NCBI GenBank assembly: GCA_003427395.1
Contig: BFEA01000995.1
Location: forward strand, 199,132 to 263,131
Source: Chara braunii
Lineage: Eukaryota > Streptophyta > Charophyceae > Charales > Characeae
Length of the DNA: 64,000 nt
Direction: 5' to 3'
The notes beneath the pieces are model-generated. The model worked only from the letters and a program-made list of their open reading frames with translations, was not told where the DNA came from and did no database searches. Below are positions 10,053 through 25,000 of this stretch, in pieces. Made by a program: the position numbers and the translations under genes. Each line of letters begins with the position of its first letter. Position 1 is the first letter of the stretch.

Positions 10053-13000
10053 CTGTTAACACAAAGAACATAACAATCCCATCAGTCTCATAGAAAACGG
10101 CTCCACAGACCAAATCACCCCAACTAACTCAAATGCATGCGACCACATGTTTGCATTCCTGATCATAGCGTGCCCACTCAGTGGAGAGACTCCCCCCTTC
10201 CTGATCATGGTAATTCTCAAAAATATAATACACTCAGATCATATCATCATATACAGTACCGCATGTTTGGACATCCTATCCTTCTGTACAGTGCCTAGAC
10301 AAACTCACCGCTCCTCCCCCCAGCAGCTGCCCCACATTCGCCCGAGCTATTCATCATGGATGCAAATTGTGTGAAAAGAACTGGCACATACAGAGCCGCT
10401 CATGAGAGCCGGTGTTAGTCCCCCCACTATCTGTAGCCTGACGTACGCCAGATCAGTCTGGAACTTAAGACCGTATTGCCTAGCACAGTGCAACTCAACA
10501 CTGGACCAAGCTTTTAACTGAAGAATTAAACCACCACAAGTACCCTGCACACACAGGAACTTACACCACCAGTACACAGGCCCAGCCAACTTCGAAAAAC
10601 TCATGGCTCACTCCTAAGATGTCGGAGGCTCGGGACAACTGGACCCCAACAACCACTCCATCCAGACATATTTTGACAAACCATAATTTTACATTTTCCA
10701 AATCTCCAGTGCTGCCCTGATGAAAAATGGTTGTGGTGCTCATCACAACCGCACCTCTGCCATGCCTGGGGACCGTAGATTTTGGCCCCCGTACTTGTAG
10801 ACAACAAAAACGATCAGCGCCCGTTGGAGTGGGGTGGTTTACGACTGCATTGCCTTACAGCCACCTCGGCACTGGAATAAACTTTCAGGTGAATACTTCG
10901 ACCTACCAGTTCCCTGCCCAGCTACCTGCAGTAACGCGATGCTTGACAGGGTGCCATGGATTGCTTTGGCTTATCAGGCCAAAAGGGCTGGCAGCACCAA
11001 CGAGCCTGACACAGTTGGTACACCCACAAACGGTTGGAATACAGACCCCCAAGTTGGAATCCAGATGCAATCATATGAACAGAATGAAACAAATCTGAAT
11101 TACCAGCCCTGGTCATTTCATGACGATATCTCAAGATTGTCGCCCTTGTGAAAAAGAGGATAGTAAAAGAAAGCCAAAAAGAAAAAAGATTGAGCTGGTA
11201 GCAAACTGGTAGGATCTTGGCTGCCATGACCCAGTGCTCTAGGGGCAGGCAAAATCTTGTGTTGGGTAAAAGGGGATCGCACAAGAAAGAATGCACCACA
11301 CAGCACCAAAGCAGTCGAAATAGTCATGAATGGGACCAACCACTCCACCTAACACGTGCACCAGCCAACTAGCAAAAAACATTATTGTGCAATATGCTTG
11401 CACCAGCATCCACATCTTTGCTTCCATAACCCAGCACACTCAATCAAAACTGGAGTCAAAATGCGTGTAACCAGTACTGAAACTCACCTGAAGTTTGCTT
11501 TCGTTGGCAGCATGGCTCTTCGGGAGCATTCGAGTGCCATCAGCAATGCGGATGCACTCATGAACATTCTCTGGAGACACAAACTCCATAGCAAGCTTGA
11601 AACAAGACTGCACAACACCAAGGTATCCAATTCGACAACATGAAAAGGTTACTCTCCAATTTACACATCCACATCCATCAGCAGTCGCAGCAGAAGTGAC
11701 ATCAAGCTAGACATTCAAAACATTCCATTGGAACACTATCGGGTTCTCTGATGCTTCAGCCCATCGCAATGCATGCCAGAATTATCAGTGCTTCCATTTC
11801 AACCGAAGTACCCTGGATTCCACTGAGCCAAAACAGTCCTAGAGGCAGCTCAGTCAGTATATGCTGACAAACGGATGCACAATTATCCGCCTCCTGGAGG
11901 TCCCATCTTTGTCGTTTTCTGGTTTGGCGACACAGTGAAGACCAACACTTGACACTTTCAGGCTAGGCCATTGCACCCAAACCAGATCTCTGCTCCCCAA
12001 GCCATCCACATGAGTCACTTCCAGAGTAAGGCTATGCAAAGGACTTCCACAACCATTTAGGCCCACAACGCCTCACCTTCATATTCCGAACTTGATGTGG
12101 GCAGCCTGCCGGCACAAGGACTGCATCTCCAAGGTGTTGCTGAAATGTCCACGGCTCAATTCCTGCAAAAGGTTCAGCACACTGGGAGCATTTCAGAAAC
12201 CTTTCCAGTAACTAGTTGCCTAAATAACCTTCTTAATGTGAAAGGCGGGTCTCACAGATGCTGTCCCACGAGATTGTTTGGGCCTAGGCTGGGAGAGAAA
12301 ACAGTGGCGTGAGCACTTTGTCTTTATCTTTGGGGCAACTCGCTGTTGTTTGTTTTCCTGTGCTTCACTGGCAATAGGGCGATATGTTTCCCCCTCAGCC
12401 AAGTACCTGCGCTTTGCCATATTTCGCGCTCGACTTTTTCTTACACCAAGAACACAGGGCCCGGTGTTGTTCATACGCAAGCGCGCATCTACTAAGTAGC
12501 TGGCAAAACAGCATTGGCACTTTGTCGCTTTGAGCTTTCTTTCCTTTTCTTCGCTGAGTTTTATTCAAATTGAGGGTGAGTCGTTCAAAAGTCAAATAGA
12601 AGTACCCACGTGGCACATATGACAAAATCAGATGCACACGTTCCTGTAATGGGCCACCACCACCCTTCTCTATACACACACACAAAGAAAAAAACGAGCG
12701 GCCAAAAGGGCTTTCGACACCTAGAGCACATTGGGGTTCTCCGTTTCAGAGAAAGTTCTCATTGGTTCTCCTTGTCATGAAAGCAAACCACCCTGTCCCA
12801 AGCAACAGAATCATGCGACCCTCACATTGTACGCTGCCAGCCACAGAAAAGTAAGTGCTTGTTCACAGAATGCGCCCAACCGTCATTCACAGATTTGGTG
12901 ATTCATTACTTGTTCGCCCTGGACAGTCTGTCAATCCGAGAATGAGATTCTGCGTCATGATACACCTCTACAGAAAATCAGGCATGGACACTTCAGTGAA

Positions 13001-16000
13001 ACAGAAATACAGACGACTCCCAAGTTGACAGTGACCTCAACAGTCGCTAGCTCCCAAATCTGCCACTAAACGAAAATTTTGACAGACTGACAGCACGAAT
13101 CCAAATCTTGTGCACGGCGGTGGAGCCCTCATGGGACACAAGAAGCATGTGTGCTGTCACATCATCTGTACAAGAAGATCTACGTGCTGAGCCATCGCCT
13201 GAATGAGCCAGCAGAGTGGCCCACAGGGTGAAAAACAGCAGCAAACAAGGGAGCCAAATACAACACTGTTGACAGGTGCAGAACTGAAGGTGTCTGCCCA
13301 CCAACACGAGCTAATGACTGTACTTGCCTGGAAAGGTCATGCAGAGGTTAAGCCACTGTGTTATGACAAGAAGGATGGGAGCTGTTCTAGTCGGATGGCA
13401 AAAGCAAGACTGGAACAAGAGCACCACATGCCCACATGCCACAGAGAGGACCCGCTGTCCAGGTGTTGCCACGGAGAGGACCCGCTGTCCAGGCATTCAG
13501 TACCATCCAATCCAAGAAGCAGTAGGCGCGCATTAAACCGCCAGGCTTGCAGAAAATTGCGAGTTGCCAACTCCGAACGTTTGGGGCTCAGGGCTACCAG
13601 ACCACGATGGCTGGCAGCATCAGCCAAAAAAAAAAACAAGTGCCCTGCTGGCGGTTTGGAAAAGCTTGGCTCGCAATTCAGCACCTCCAGGCCCCGGTGT
13701 ACAAGTGGACAAAGCATGCAACCTTCCCCTCAAAAATATAGACTAGCATGATCGACATTCCATTGAGCTCTTGACAAACGTGTTGTCGAGTAAGGATAGA
13801 TGAAAAAACACACAGCGCTTCAAAGGGAGAACCCTATCCTTTTTCAAAAATGATGATGGTATAGACAGCAAAACCAAACATTGCCTGGCATCTCATCTGT
13901 AGATGAGACTGAATAGAGAGAAACATCCAACAGCAGCATTGACATACCTTTCTCTTCTTTCAGCTTAAGCTTGTGCTCCTCCGTTAAGAAGAATGTCTGA
14001 TCATAAATAGGATGCAGCAACTGCCAATACACAACCAGTAAACATAGCAAATGAGACAGCGACTTGATTTAATCTCCTTGTCCTTTTACACTTCTAACAC
14101 CTCACTCTAACACCTCATTCTCCCCATACTCGAGACATTCGCCCCACAGATGTGTAGATCTTCACAGAACCTGAGAGAACGAGGACAAGAACTGTTGAAT
14201 TTTGCAGGGGGGGCACTAGCACACGAGCACTCACGGTTTGAAACTTCTATCCCACTGGTGCCTCGACTACTCGTGAGTGTTTCCTATTTCTCAGTCAGTG
14301 GCATCTCAAACACTTTGCCAGGAAGCCCACATATTCTTCATTAGGATTTACATTGACTGTCAAACCACCTAAGAATTCCAGCGGTACTGCAGAGTCCAAC
14401 AATAAATAAGCCAACATCAGTTCCTCCACCTGAAAGTGGAGCCCAAGTTTCAGTCAACCTCTTCTACTGACACAACAGAGTGGACGGACCTTCAACACAA
14501 AGCCACACACCACGGGGACGCAGGGTCCCCACATCATCTACGTCCTGGCTCGTTAACGTCATCAACATTTCCTCGCAGCACCAGTGCTAAGACACTGCAC
14601 TTCCCTAACAAAACCTGGAGCTCTCAGACTCCTCATGAAGGTCTTACATTTCACTTAGCCCACATGATGCACCTTCAAACGCGTTCGCATTCTGTGCTGG
14701 AGGTGCCCAAGCTCCCCTCAAGAGATTTCTCATGTTATCACCGTTAGAAAATACGACAACAGATACCCACAGCCACCCATCCAGTTCCATCCCCTTACAA
14801 AAGCACAGCTCCCACGAACGAGATCCCTCACATCATCCCCATTAGATAACACGACCATAGGTGCCCACAACCAACCATGCAGGTCCATCCCATTACCAAA
14901 GAGCATATAACTCAAAAGTATCTTAAACCACCAGTCCATCACATACGAATACCATAGCAAAATCTACAGTGATCAGGCAAGGCTTAGGTTCAGAGGGAAA
15001 AGGCTGCTGGGCCCAGAAAGATCTATTGAGATCGAAATCGGGAAAACAACAACCGAAAAAAAAAACACAAAAAAAAGCAGAAACTGGGTTAAGCTACAAT
15101 GAAAAAAACAACAGAAGAGCAACAAGAAACAAAGATTTGGTCGTGATTGCAGTCAGATACATTCTGAAAAGTACTCGTGTGAGTATGCCCTTGGTGAGGG
15201 CCTCCCTGAGAACGTGGAATACAGCCTGCCTCGCTGGCAGGGCCTAATAAAGAAAAGAAAAGAAAAGAAAAGAAAAAAACGACAGAGATTTGGCCGTAAT
15301 AGTGGTCAGATTCATTCCGCAAAGTACTAGTGTGAGTATGCCCTCAGTGAGGGCCTTCCCCAACATCCTTGATCTCGATTTAGCTGTTCTTCGCTTTTTT
15401 TTTTGTTTCCTTGTCTTTTCCGTGCCATCTGTTGGCACAAGGTACAGCACTTCAGTCTCAAGGTAGGCTGGTACCGGTACCTCCCCCAAAGAAAACAAAG
15501 ACGTAAACTGTAGATAGCAGGCTCAGCAGAAAGCATATTTTTGCTCATCAATTTACAATACGATGGACTCGTGGTTTAAACTTCACATCCACCAAGGGAC
15601 CAAAGCAACCTTGAGAGCTGCATTTGCATTTGATAAAATATGCCTTGAAAGCTGTGCTTGCAACAGTTATTGATCAGGCATAAACGAAATCAAGCATACC
15701 CTCTTGAGAGGCTCATTGTTGAGATGCCTGAACTCCCTCCAGTGCTCTCGAAGATACTCTTCTAGCTTGCCAATGTCCTCCCGACGGAACACATCCCACA
15801 CAGCACCTCCATATTCACCTAAATCTTGGTCAGTGGCAGCATCGTTGCTCCTCCCTTTCTGCTCACCCTCAGCTAGTTCCTTTTTGTCGTTCTGCCTGTC
15901 CTTCCCCAGCCCTTCCACTGGCCCACCATTTTCTGCATCTATCTTACTTGCTGTCACATCCTTCTCCTTTCTATCCCTTGCATGTCCCTTGTCATTGGGA

Positions 16001-19000
16001 CCATCCTCAGTACCGCGATCTTCCTCACTCTCTCGCTCTGGTGTCGCTAGGCCCCTGTGTTTTGTTGCATCAAACTTGTCATGGAGTATAGCCGTACCGG
16101 CCTTCTCTCCCACTAACTCACTCTTCAGAATCTGTATCCTTCCTCTCTGCCAGGCAGGAATGGGAACCTCAGCAGAATGCAGCAGTACGTTCACCTGCAA
16201 TCATGTACATCCATTGATTCGGATGCAAGATGTCAGACAGTTCCACATGCCCATGAGACGAGAATGCAACACAAGCAAGGTTCATGTGGTCTCTCAAGCT
16301 TCGGAATGAAAAACTAGCTAAGCAACTCTTACCAGAAAGTGCTTATAAGATCCCTGACAGTCACGTCAGCACTTCGTATGAACAGATTGACATCGGCTGC
16401 CACGCGAAGCAAACGACCAATCTCAGACCGGGAGAATAATCTACAGCCACTGGGAAGCACATAACCAGAGATCAAAACCTTCTGCTACGTCCATATCAGA
16501 CAGAGCTTCCAGTTCACAGTCAAATCCAGTCTCCACCTGCTACTGCATATTGCCAAAAGCAGAGACACAAGATAGATTCGTAAGCGCTACTTATCTATTG
16601 ACCACCACTTCCACCAGCACAGAGAATACCATCCTTGAGAGCACTGGGCCCTCCACTCCCAGTAAGAACTCGTCCATCCAATCAAATAAATATTGGATCT
16701 GCACCTAAATGACACCGAAAAAGGCTGGCACCAGTGCTGCAACGAACGAGAAACCACATTCATAAGAGGACAAACGAAGGACGGCAGGAGAGACGACAGC
16801 CAAAACAAGTTACCACACGCCAGCTGAGCGAGCACTTGACAGGCAAATCCAATCAGCATGAGGATTACTTTTAGACTGGGACAATGATCTACCACCACAG
16901 TCCCAATGCTGGTTTCAAAGCTTCTATCCTACGGCATAGAACCACCCAAAAGAACATCCTCACAAGGGCAGTCCATGAAATTCATGAATAAGGAGACCAT
17001 TCAGCAAAGGTATTATGAGCTCCTAGCATGCCTATTGAATTGCTGAAAAGGCCGTACATAACGCAGGCATTCGAAGGCAATCGAACATGCACATCAACGT
17101 GGAACTGTACAAGCAAACCCCAAAGAAAGCCAGCACGGTATGACCCGAAGGATAACTGAAAATGCGAGTGGAAAACCACACAACGTGCCTCAAACTGAGT
17201 AGAAACAAACCTCAGCTGGGTCACCTCAACCAAACCTCAAGGTGCCGCAAGCGTTCCAGCAACTCACCACATCAGTTGGATCATAGTGCAGCTTTGTGAC
17301 GGAGTCTCCTACTCCAAGTTCTTCATGCATCCCATAGGCCACATACGCCTTGGGGCTCAGGTCAACACCTGCTGTCCCAAGGGGAACCCTGGAGACCAGG
17401 TTGAAGATTCCAGAGGATGGATTTGTATACTCGTGACATGGGAGGGCATCTACGAAATCTGCATAGTGACGCGGCAGCCGTTTTTCAAAGAACGAGGGTG
17501 GAGGCCAGTCCTTCAGCTTCAGTATCTCTGGCCAGCCACTCACATACATCCTTCCTTGCAAATAACCCGCAAAGAAGTGTGGCACACTCAGCTGGACCTG
17601 CAGGAGTGAGAAAAGCACCATCGACACAACTTGTTATTGCTGACTCCAAGCAAGGCAAGGCATAGCACCATAGGAAAGACATGCCAGCCCGAGGGATGCA
17701 CAGGGTGGATGGAGGACATGGCAGTGGTCTGACGGAATTAAGGGAGACATTGAAGAACATGTGTCCTTGTGGGTGGTGTGTCGGAGACAGAGAGTTGTTG
17801 AGAACTTTTCAAGCACAGGAGCCCTAAGGATCAGAAGGAGCAGAGCTCAAAAGACCTTGCACCCAACAAAGAGAGGGCACGTAAGGATCAGATTGAGCAG
17901 AGCTCAAAAAGAACTCGTTTGGGGCAAAGAGAAGAAAACATCCGCAGCCAAGGAGCCATTAGTGAACGAATGAAAAGGAGGGCAAGGATCAGATGGTGCA
18001 GAGCTCGAAGGGGACTTGCACGCAACAAAGAGAGGCAAGTGAGGATCAGACGGAGCAGAGCTCAAAAGAACTAGTCCAGAGCAAAGAGGAGAAACATTCG
18101 GAACAGAGCTCAAAAGAACTAGTCCAAAGCAAAAGAGAAGAAACATTCAGAGCAGAGCTCAAAAGAACTAGTCCAAAGCAAACAGAATAAACATTCAGAG
18201 GAGAGCTCAAAAGAACTAGACCAGAGAAAAGAAAGAGGAGAAAGATTCGGAGCAGAGCTGAAAAGAGGCAAACAGAATAAACATTCAGAGGAGAGCTCAA
18301 AAGAACTAGACCAGAGCAAAGAAAGAGGAGAAAGATTCGGAGCAGAGCTGAAAAGAACTAGTCCAGAGCACAGAGAAAAATTCTCCACACCAGATGCAAT
18401 TAGCACCAGGAAGAGCTGATAATCAGAGAACCAGAGAAAAGCAGAAACCCCAGCAACTCTCAAGCAAAGGGCCCAAAAGATATCTAGCGAGCACGCTCAC
18501 ATAGTGAAGTATTCTCACCTCACACCAGTCCAGACAGTCGATGGCATCCACAACATGGGATGTCTCATCATCCTTTTGGCGTTTCTTTGCAGCACGCCAG
18601 ACGACAGTCGGATCCCAGCTTATCCCAGATTCCCTGTCCAAAAGGCCTCTGACGACAACAGGCTCACCGCGCTTCCAATGCAACTGGAAGTGATTGAGCA
18701 TGGCCACCCTCTTGTCAACAGCTTTCACATTCAAGGCACTTACATGTGGACAATACAGTACATCATCATCCCCACCGGGCCTGCCTGCTGCCTTCATCAA
18801 ATCTTCTGCCTCTTCCAATACTCCTCTATACCTGCCCAGCTTACCCGCCTGTTTTGCCTTCACAACACATTCACAAGGATCTGACCGCACATTGGCCGCA
18901 TTATCTGATGCCGCAACAGCACCGCCTGTTGCCTGAAGTACCTCCTCAGCTTCTTTCTTAAGCTTCGAAATCCAGTCTCGACCGAGAAGAGTCTTAAGCT

Positions 19001-22000
19001 CCAAGTTCGCCCCCCCACAGCCACCCCTCTCCTTCGGTGGACATGGGACCATTTTGTCCTCCCCAACTGCTGTCCATGGCGGCAAATCTGTCCTAAGTTC
19101 TGGCTCAAGGTAATCATCATCACCTTCTTCCAACGACCCAGAGTCTGCTTCATCTTTCCTTGGCCGTGTACGACGCTCAGCGTCTAGGTGGCCTTTCCTT
19201 TTCCGACCTTTATTATCTATTCTGTCGTCATCACCTCCAACTGGAGGCTCACGTGTTCTCTCTCCCTCCCCATCTACGTGATCCTCCCTGGAATTTGCAA
19301 GAACAGGGTGCCACCTTTTTGGTGCTCCACCTGCCCTCACTGCAGCAACACACTCCAGGCAAACATCGAAGCCACATTTCGGACACGAGCGATGCAGGTC
19401 GACTATAGCTGCACAGCAGTTGTCGCTGCAAAACGAAGACAAAGGCCAACGACCATAATCAGATGTGTTCACGGTGTCCACACACTTCACAATTTTTCTC
19501 AACTCCAAGATTTTCAAGTTCAGGTTCGTCCATAATTTCATATCCGTAGCAATGGATAATTGCACCCTAGACTCCCTTGCCAGTGATAAGGGAGCAAAGC
19601 CACTCCGGAGAGTGCAGACAAACACATTGTGCCCTAGCTAGTATAGACCTCTTAGTGTCAAGTCAAGAGGCACAGCAAACTGCTGACGCAATCAAACAGA
19701 TTCCGTACAAAACAATCTCCACAGGACACAGGAAATTCCATGAATGAATTGCTAGACACAGATTGGAAACACCAAGCGCGACAACCACACACCCAAGAAG
19801 TAGTGCGAGTCCAGAGTATCACAACCGGTAGTCCACCTCAAGCATAGACGAACATGGATTCGATACCGGACAGGGAAAGCAACTCCAAGGAGAGGATGGA
19901 AAAGCAAGATCAGAGAACAGCCAAGGAAGGTATCTAATCGCATTCATATTGAAACTTGAGCAGGTACGTGTCCTTCAGCCATCAGCCCGATACAACATAC
20001 ATGGTTAAGTCACAATCCACATATCCTGTTTTCAGATAACCTCACCACGGGTCCTTGAATTTCGAGTTCTGGATTCAAATCGCATCCAGAACAACCCAAA
20101 ACAATGTGCAGCTGGCCACAGCACAACCAATATGAAAACGGATATCTCAACAATCTAGCAAGACTAGTGGACATGGAAAGGGAAAGGGCACTGGAGTGGC
20201 CTGTCGTGCGCTTGCACAAGCTGAGCGACAATTCATACCAGGTAATCTGTTCATCAGACTCCAGATGCATTTGCTTGATGTCGACTTTCTTGCCTGTTAT
20301 CCACGAACAATCCAAGGGGAAACTACATATGAGCAATCCTCAGATAGGTACAATAATTTCAAACAGATGCACAGCTAGAACTGCATAGAAAGGCATTGTC
20401 AAAGGGTGGGTCAACCGAAGTGAGATATTCGTAATCAGCACGTTATAACAGCCACGATTCAACAGGAAACGAGTACTTCCAGCAAATAACGGAGACCCGA
20501 AACAAAATCGCAATATCAACTACAGACATCAAGAGTTCTAGGCATCATTGAGTTCATGCGAAGTCATAGATGCTCTTACGCCAACAATATATTGTCAATA
20601 GACAACAACAGACACCAATTTCGGAAGGACATACAGAGGCCGCATTCCCACAAGGCCTTTTCCGCTGTTTATTTTATGTGTGAACAATTATGCGTGAGAG
20701 AGAAAGAGGGATTGCACGGACTAAGAAGGAATTGAAACACCACAGAGAGAGGTATGTTGATTGCCAGAGGCATGAACGGGGGCTGCTTCCTCACCAAAAG
20801 ACCAGTATAGTCTGGCTCTTCATCAAAAGACTTCAATGTTGTCAAAACATATTCTACATGCGTGATCATTGCTGACTTCTCTACTCCTTGCTTTGCCATT
20901 GAATCAAAGCTATCGGAGAATAATAATATGCATGCAAAGAATTACGTTTCTTGTTCACGGTATCTTTGTACTGTGCCATATATAGCCTAAAGTTACTCTT
21001 AAACGCGAGAGAATGATAGCATTAATTAAGTGTTTATTCGTACATTACAGTAGCCATTCATCAACAAGCTAGTTCGTGGTACGATGGATAAGTTGTGAAT
21101 GTTATGAAAACTGCAGAAGCCGAAACCTCGAAAGATTGTGTGGCATACAACAAAGAGATGATGCGTGTCAGACTCTCTCCATTACCTATTTCCTTCGATC
21201 TTTTCTAGATCCATTAGTCCGAAGAGCCATTCGGATAATGTTACTTAACAAGGTCATCAGCTAGTACAACAACAAATGCAGAACAAAACGGGGCCAAACG
21301 ATTCAAGGACCAAAATAGACGGCTCGAAGCATCCCTGCCAACCTTACTCGTCGGGAAAGCCTAACAAGGAAGATATGCCTCTCTCTCTCTCTCTCTCTCC
21401 TGCCTCTCCCGACAACACACCCACCCACTCAAGCTCACACTATTTGTGCATCTGTTTACCACACACATTGTTGGAACGAATAGAGCACAATGTTCAGTGT
21501 TCAATCACAGAACTCACAAGATGTGTCTAGCAAATAAATATATGTCCACAGATCCATTGAGCAAGCAAAGGCACACCCTCAGTTAATTCAAGGCTTGCTC
21601 GAACCTGCAAACACGTTCCTACGCTGCTACCGTCTTCACCCGAATACAACGCCCTGTCATTACCACTGCATCTGGACTGAAAGTTGCACCAAATGCAGCT
21701 ATATTGACCGGGCGTTCTATTCGGGTGAAGACGGTAGCACAGGAATGCCATGTGCTATGACGTGAGCATGCTAATATAGACAGGAGGACTTCTGGGCCGA
21801 GGGGGGGCGGAGGGGGGGGGGGGGGGGGAGGGGGGGAGGGGAGAGTGCCCAACCTCCGAACCCAAGCACCACAGTAGGAACAAGACTGCTGAGGAACAGC
21901 CAAAAGCAAATCTCTGTTCCAAAGGGTGTCTTAAATCTTTGCATTCTGCTTACCTCCTGCTTTCTCTGCCTCTATGCTCAGCTCCTTTTCCTGCTGAACA

Positions 22001-25000
22001 TGAAGCTCCCTCAAATGCGGCATGAGCATACCTAGCACCTGAAGCTGGTAACGTCTCCTCTGCTCTACACTCAGTTTGGGAACTTCCTGTTCAGATCATA
22101 GTCGACCAAGCCCACCGACGTTCGTATCCACAAATCAATGTCAAGGCACGTGACACAAATGCAACTGCTAAAAAGAAACAAAGCCAAACATCACCACGAA
22201 ACATAAGCAACGAGTCTTGCAGGTCTGCAAATCTGCCGTTCACCGGCGGAATCACAGCAGACACATGCCGAGGGATATAGACCGAGGTGTTTGCCACACG
22301 GCACATCGGTCATCAAGGACGAGCACAGACATAACACGCTACGTCGGTCATCGGTCATCGGTTCTCTCCATCCTCACGAGCCAAGCCACTTAGAATAAAG
22401 TTGAATGAATGAACAGAAAGGCAAAGCAACGATTGTTCAGCGATCCTCCAAAAGGACGGAAATCGTGCGCACAACACAGTATAGGACTCACGCTTCTTCA
22501 TGACTCTGCACTAGTTCTGGAGCACCTCCACCCCCAATCCCAATGCGCCAAAAATGTGTATACAGAATATCCAACCTCAAGAAAATGAAACCTTTAGGTA
22601 AAGAAAACAGGACCCGTCATAATAAAATCCAAACACAGCTAATTAGACTGAGCCGACCAAGCTTCGTTTTGAAAACCAAAAGAGTTGAAAAGCAGAATAA
22701 GTGTTCTAATCAAATTAAAACTTGAAAGGATTAACTGCAATAACAAGCCCTACGCCTTCCCGAGCACACATTAACAGAGAACGTCTGAACCATGTCATCA
22801 TTCGGCTAGTCTCAACGCAAATGCCATTTGAGGAGGACAGGGAGATCATCGTCTCACAAAGAAAGAGCAAGGTAACCAGACGGTCAACACAAACAGACGG
22901 AAGAAAGGCCAACAACTACATGAACACATGCTGCGAAGGTGCACTTTACATGAATGATTCTTTTGTTGAGACAACTTGAGCAATTGCAATTGCCACGGCA
23001 CTTGGGGCACTTCTTTTGCAGATCACTTTCACTGTACGCTGGGTACCTGAAAATCATTCAAAAAGAAAACACAAGACAAACCAAGCAGAACAAAAAATCA
23101 TCACATGTACTCTTCCTCACGCACCCGGTACGTTTTCAATCCCTGATAGGCTTTGCGTAGTAGTCATTTCGATGGTGCTTCGGATAACGGCAGAGGGATT
23201 ACCTTGCTTACTTAACCTTCCAAACACATATATGAAGCGTGCCATACATATCTCCCCCTGCAATGCAACTAGGAGTGGGTAAGGAGATTGCTGAGTGTGA
23301 GGAAGTCTGAAGCAAGGAGGTAGTGGCAGGGATCAAAGGGATAAGATGACGAAGAAGGGGAAAGCGAGAGGGCGCTCTGAGAGCCTTTACGGTGGAAGGG
23401 TAGAGGCGAAACAACCCCGAATGGACTTCGGAGACTACTTCTATCTTTATTCCACCTGACAGTAGCAGCATGAGCATAAAACATCCAGGACACAGAAATA
23501 TGTTGGAGGTACAAAAGAAAACTAAACAATATAACAACATGTCAAAAGCAATCTTCGCAGCACATCGAAGCACATCGAAAAAGCAAAAGCCAACTACGAG
23601 TGGACACTTTTGCGCACAACTGTGAACCTGTGAACCGTGAAACGTTCTTCTCAGAGGCTAGAACACAAAGAGTGCCGCAAACTACGCGTGGAAACTTTTG
23701 CGCACAACCATTCTGCACGCCATAGTCACCATACAGAGACAGGGAGTCCATGATATACGCGGAATACAAATACCAACAATCGGCAGTCCATGATATAAGA
23801 TACGCGAAATACAAATACCAAGCATCATACAAAATGGCAATCCAGACTGTGTTGCCGTAAAGAAGTACAGACGTCTTCACAAACTGCACACCAACATAAG
23901 CAATACCAGAACAAAGCTTGAGATGGAACATAACCAAAGACACTTGTCCCCCCAAGACCACAGTGGACACTTCAACACACATGTGAACGAAAGAACTCGA
24001 TGAACTTGCGCCCGCTCCTCGATACTCAACACTTACCATTTCTTAATGCAAGAAGTACAGTACCGATAGTTTTCACAGTTATCGCAGAAAATTAGCTCGC
24101 CCTTATCATTTCGCTGGCATTGATGACACATACGGCTGAGCTTGTTCTTCTTCTTCCCAACGGGTGAATTCTGAAACCCAGTCCAAGCGATCAACAAGGC
24201 GGAAGCGAGCAACAGGTGAGATGGCAGGAAATCCGAAGCGCAGGAAGCCCCGACGATTAGTCTGGTACACAAACAATATCTGTAAGGCCACTAAAAACGT
24301 CGAATCAGGAAACACATGGCAAAAACAGAAAACAATATACATCCGTGTATCGGGCGAGGCACACCGTGGAGAAAAACGAGGAGCTTGACCTCTCCCCCTG
24401 CCGCTATCTATCACTGCTTCAGCCCCAAACACGCAAAAAAAGAGTAAACCAAAGGGTTTCTACAAGCAAGCGGGAGTCAACCACCAGTCGATGCACCAGA
24501 CAAGGACGGAGCCGTTATCATCCCCTATATTCCCGCCGCATATGACCAGACCTAGACGCGTACCTCAATCCTGCTCAGAGCAAATGGTACCTCAAGTCGA
24601 AACAGGGTACCTCAATCCCCCATATTCCCGCCAACCGAGGACTTAACCTAACCTCCCCGGCTCAGAGCAAACGCAACAACAGGTGGGCCAATTATTTATT
24701 CAGTCGAATTGTTCTGGCTGATTATGAGAGTTTTCCTCGCTTTACGTTTCCCAAAATCTTCGAAAGGAAGGGGAGAGTTCACTCCAAAGTCAGATTCACT
24801 TCGTCCTGCTAGCCTGAACATGCACAACGCTCAACATGCCCAAACTGAAGTTACGTTAGATATTCAAAAGCCAACTTTGTTCTCTTTGAAACACGCATGT
24901 TTGTCTTTAAACTACCGATTCACTTCGTCCTGCTAGCCTGAACATGCACAACGCTCAACATGCCCAAACTGAAGTTACGTTAGATATTCAAAAGCCAACT

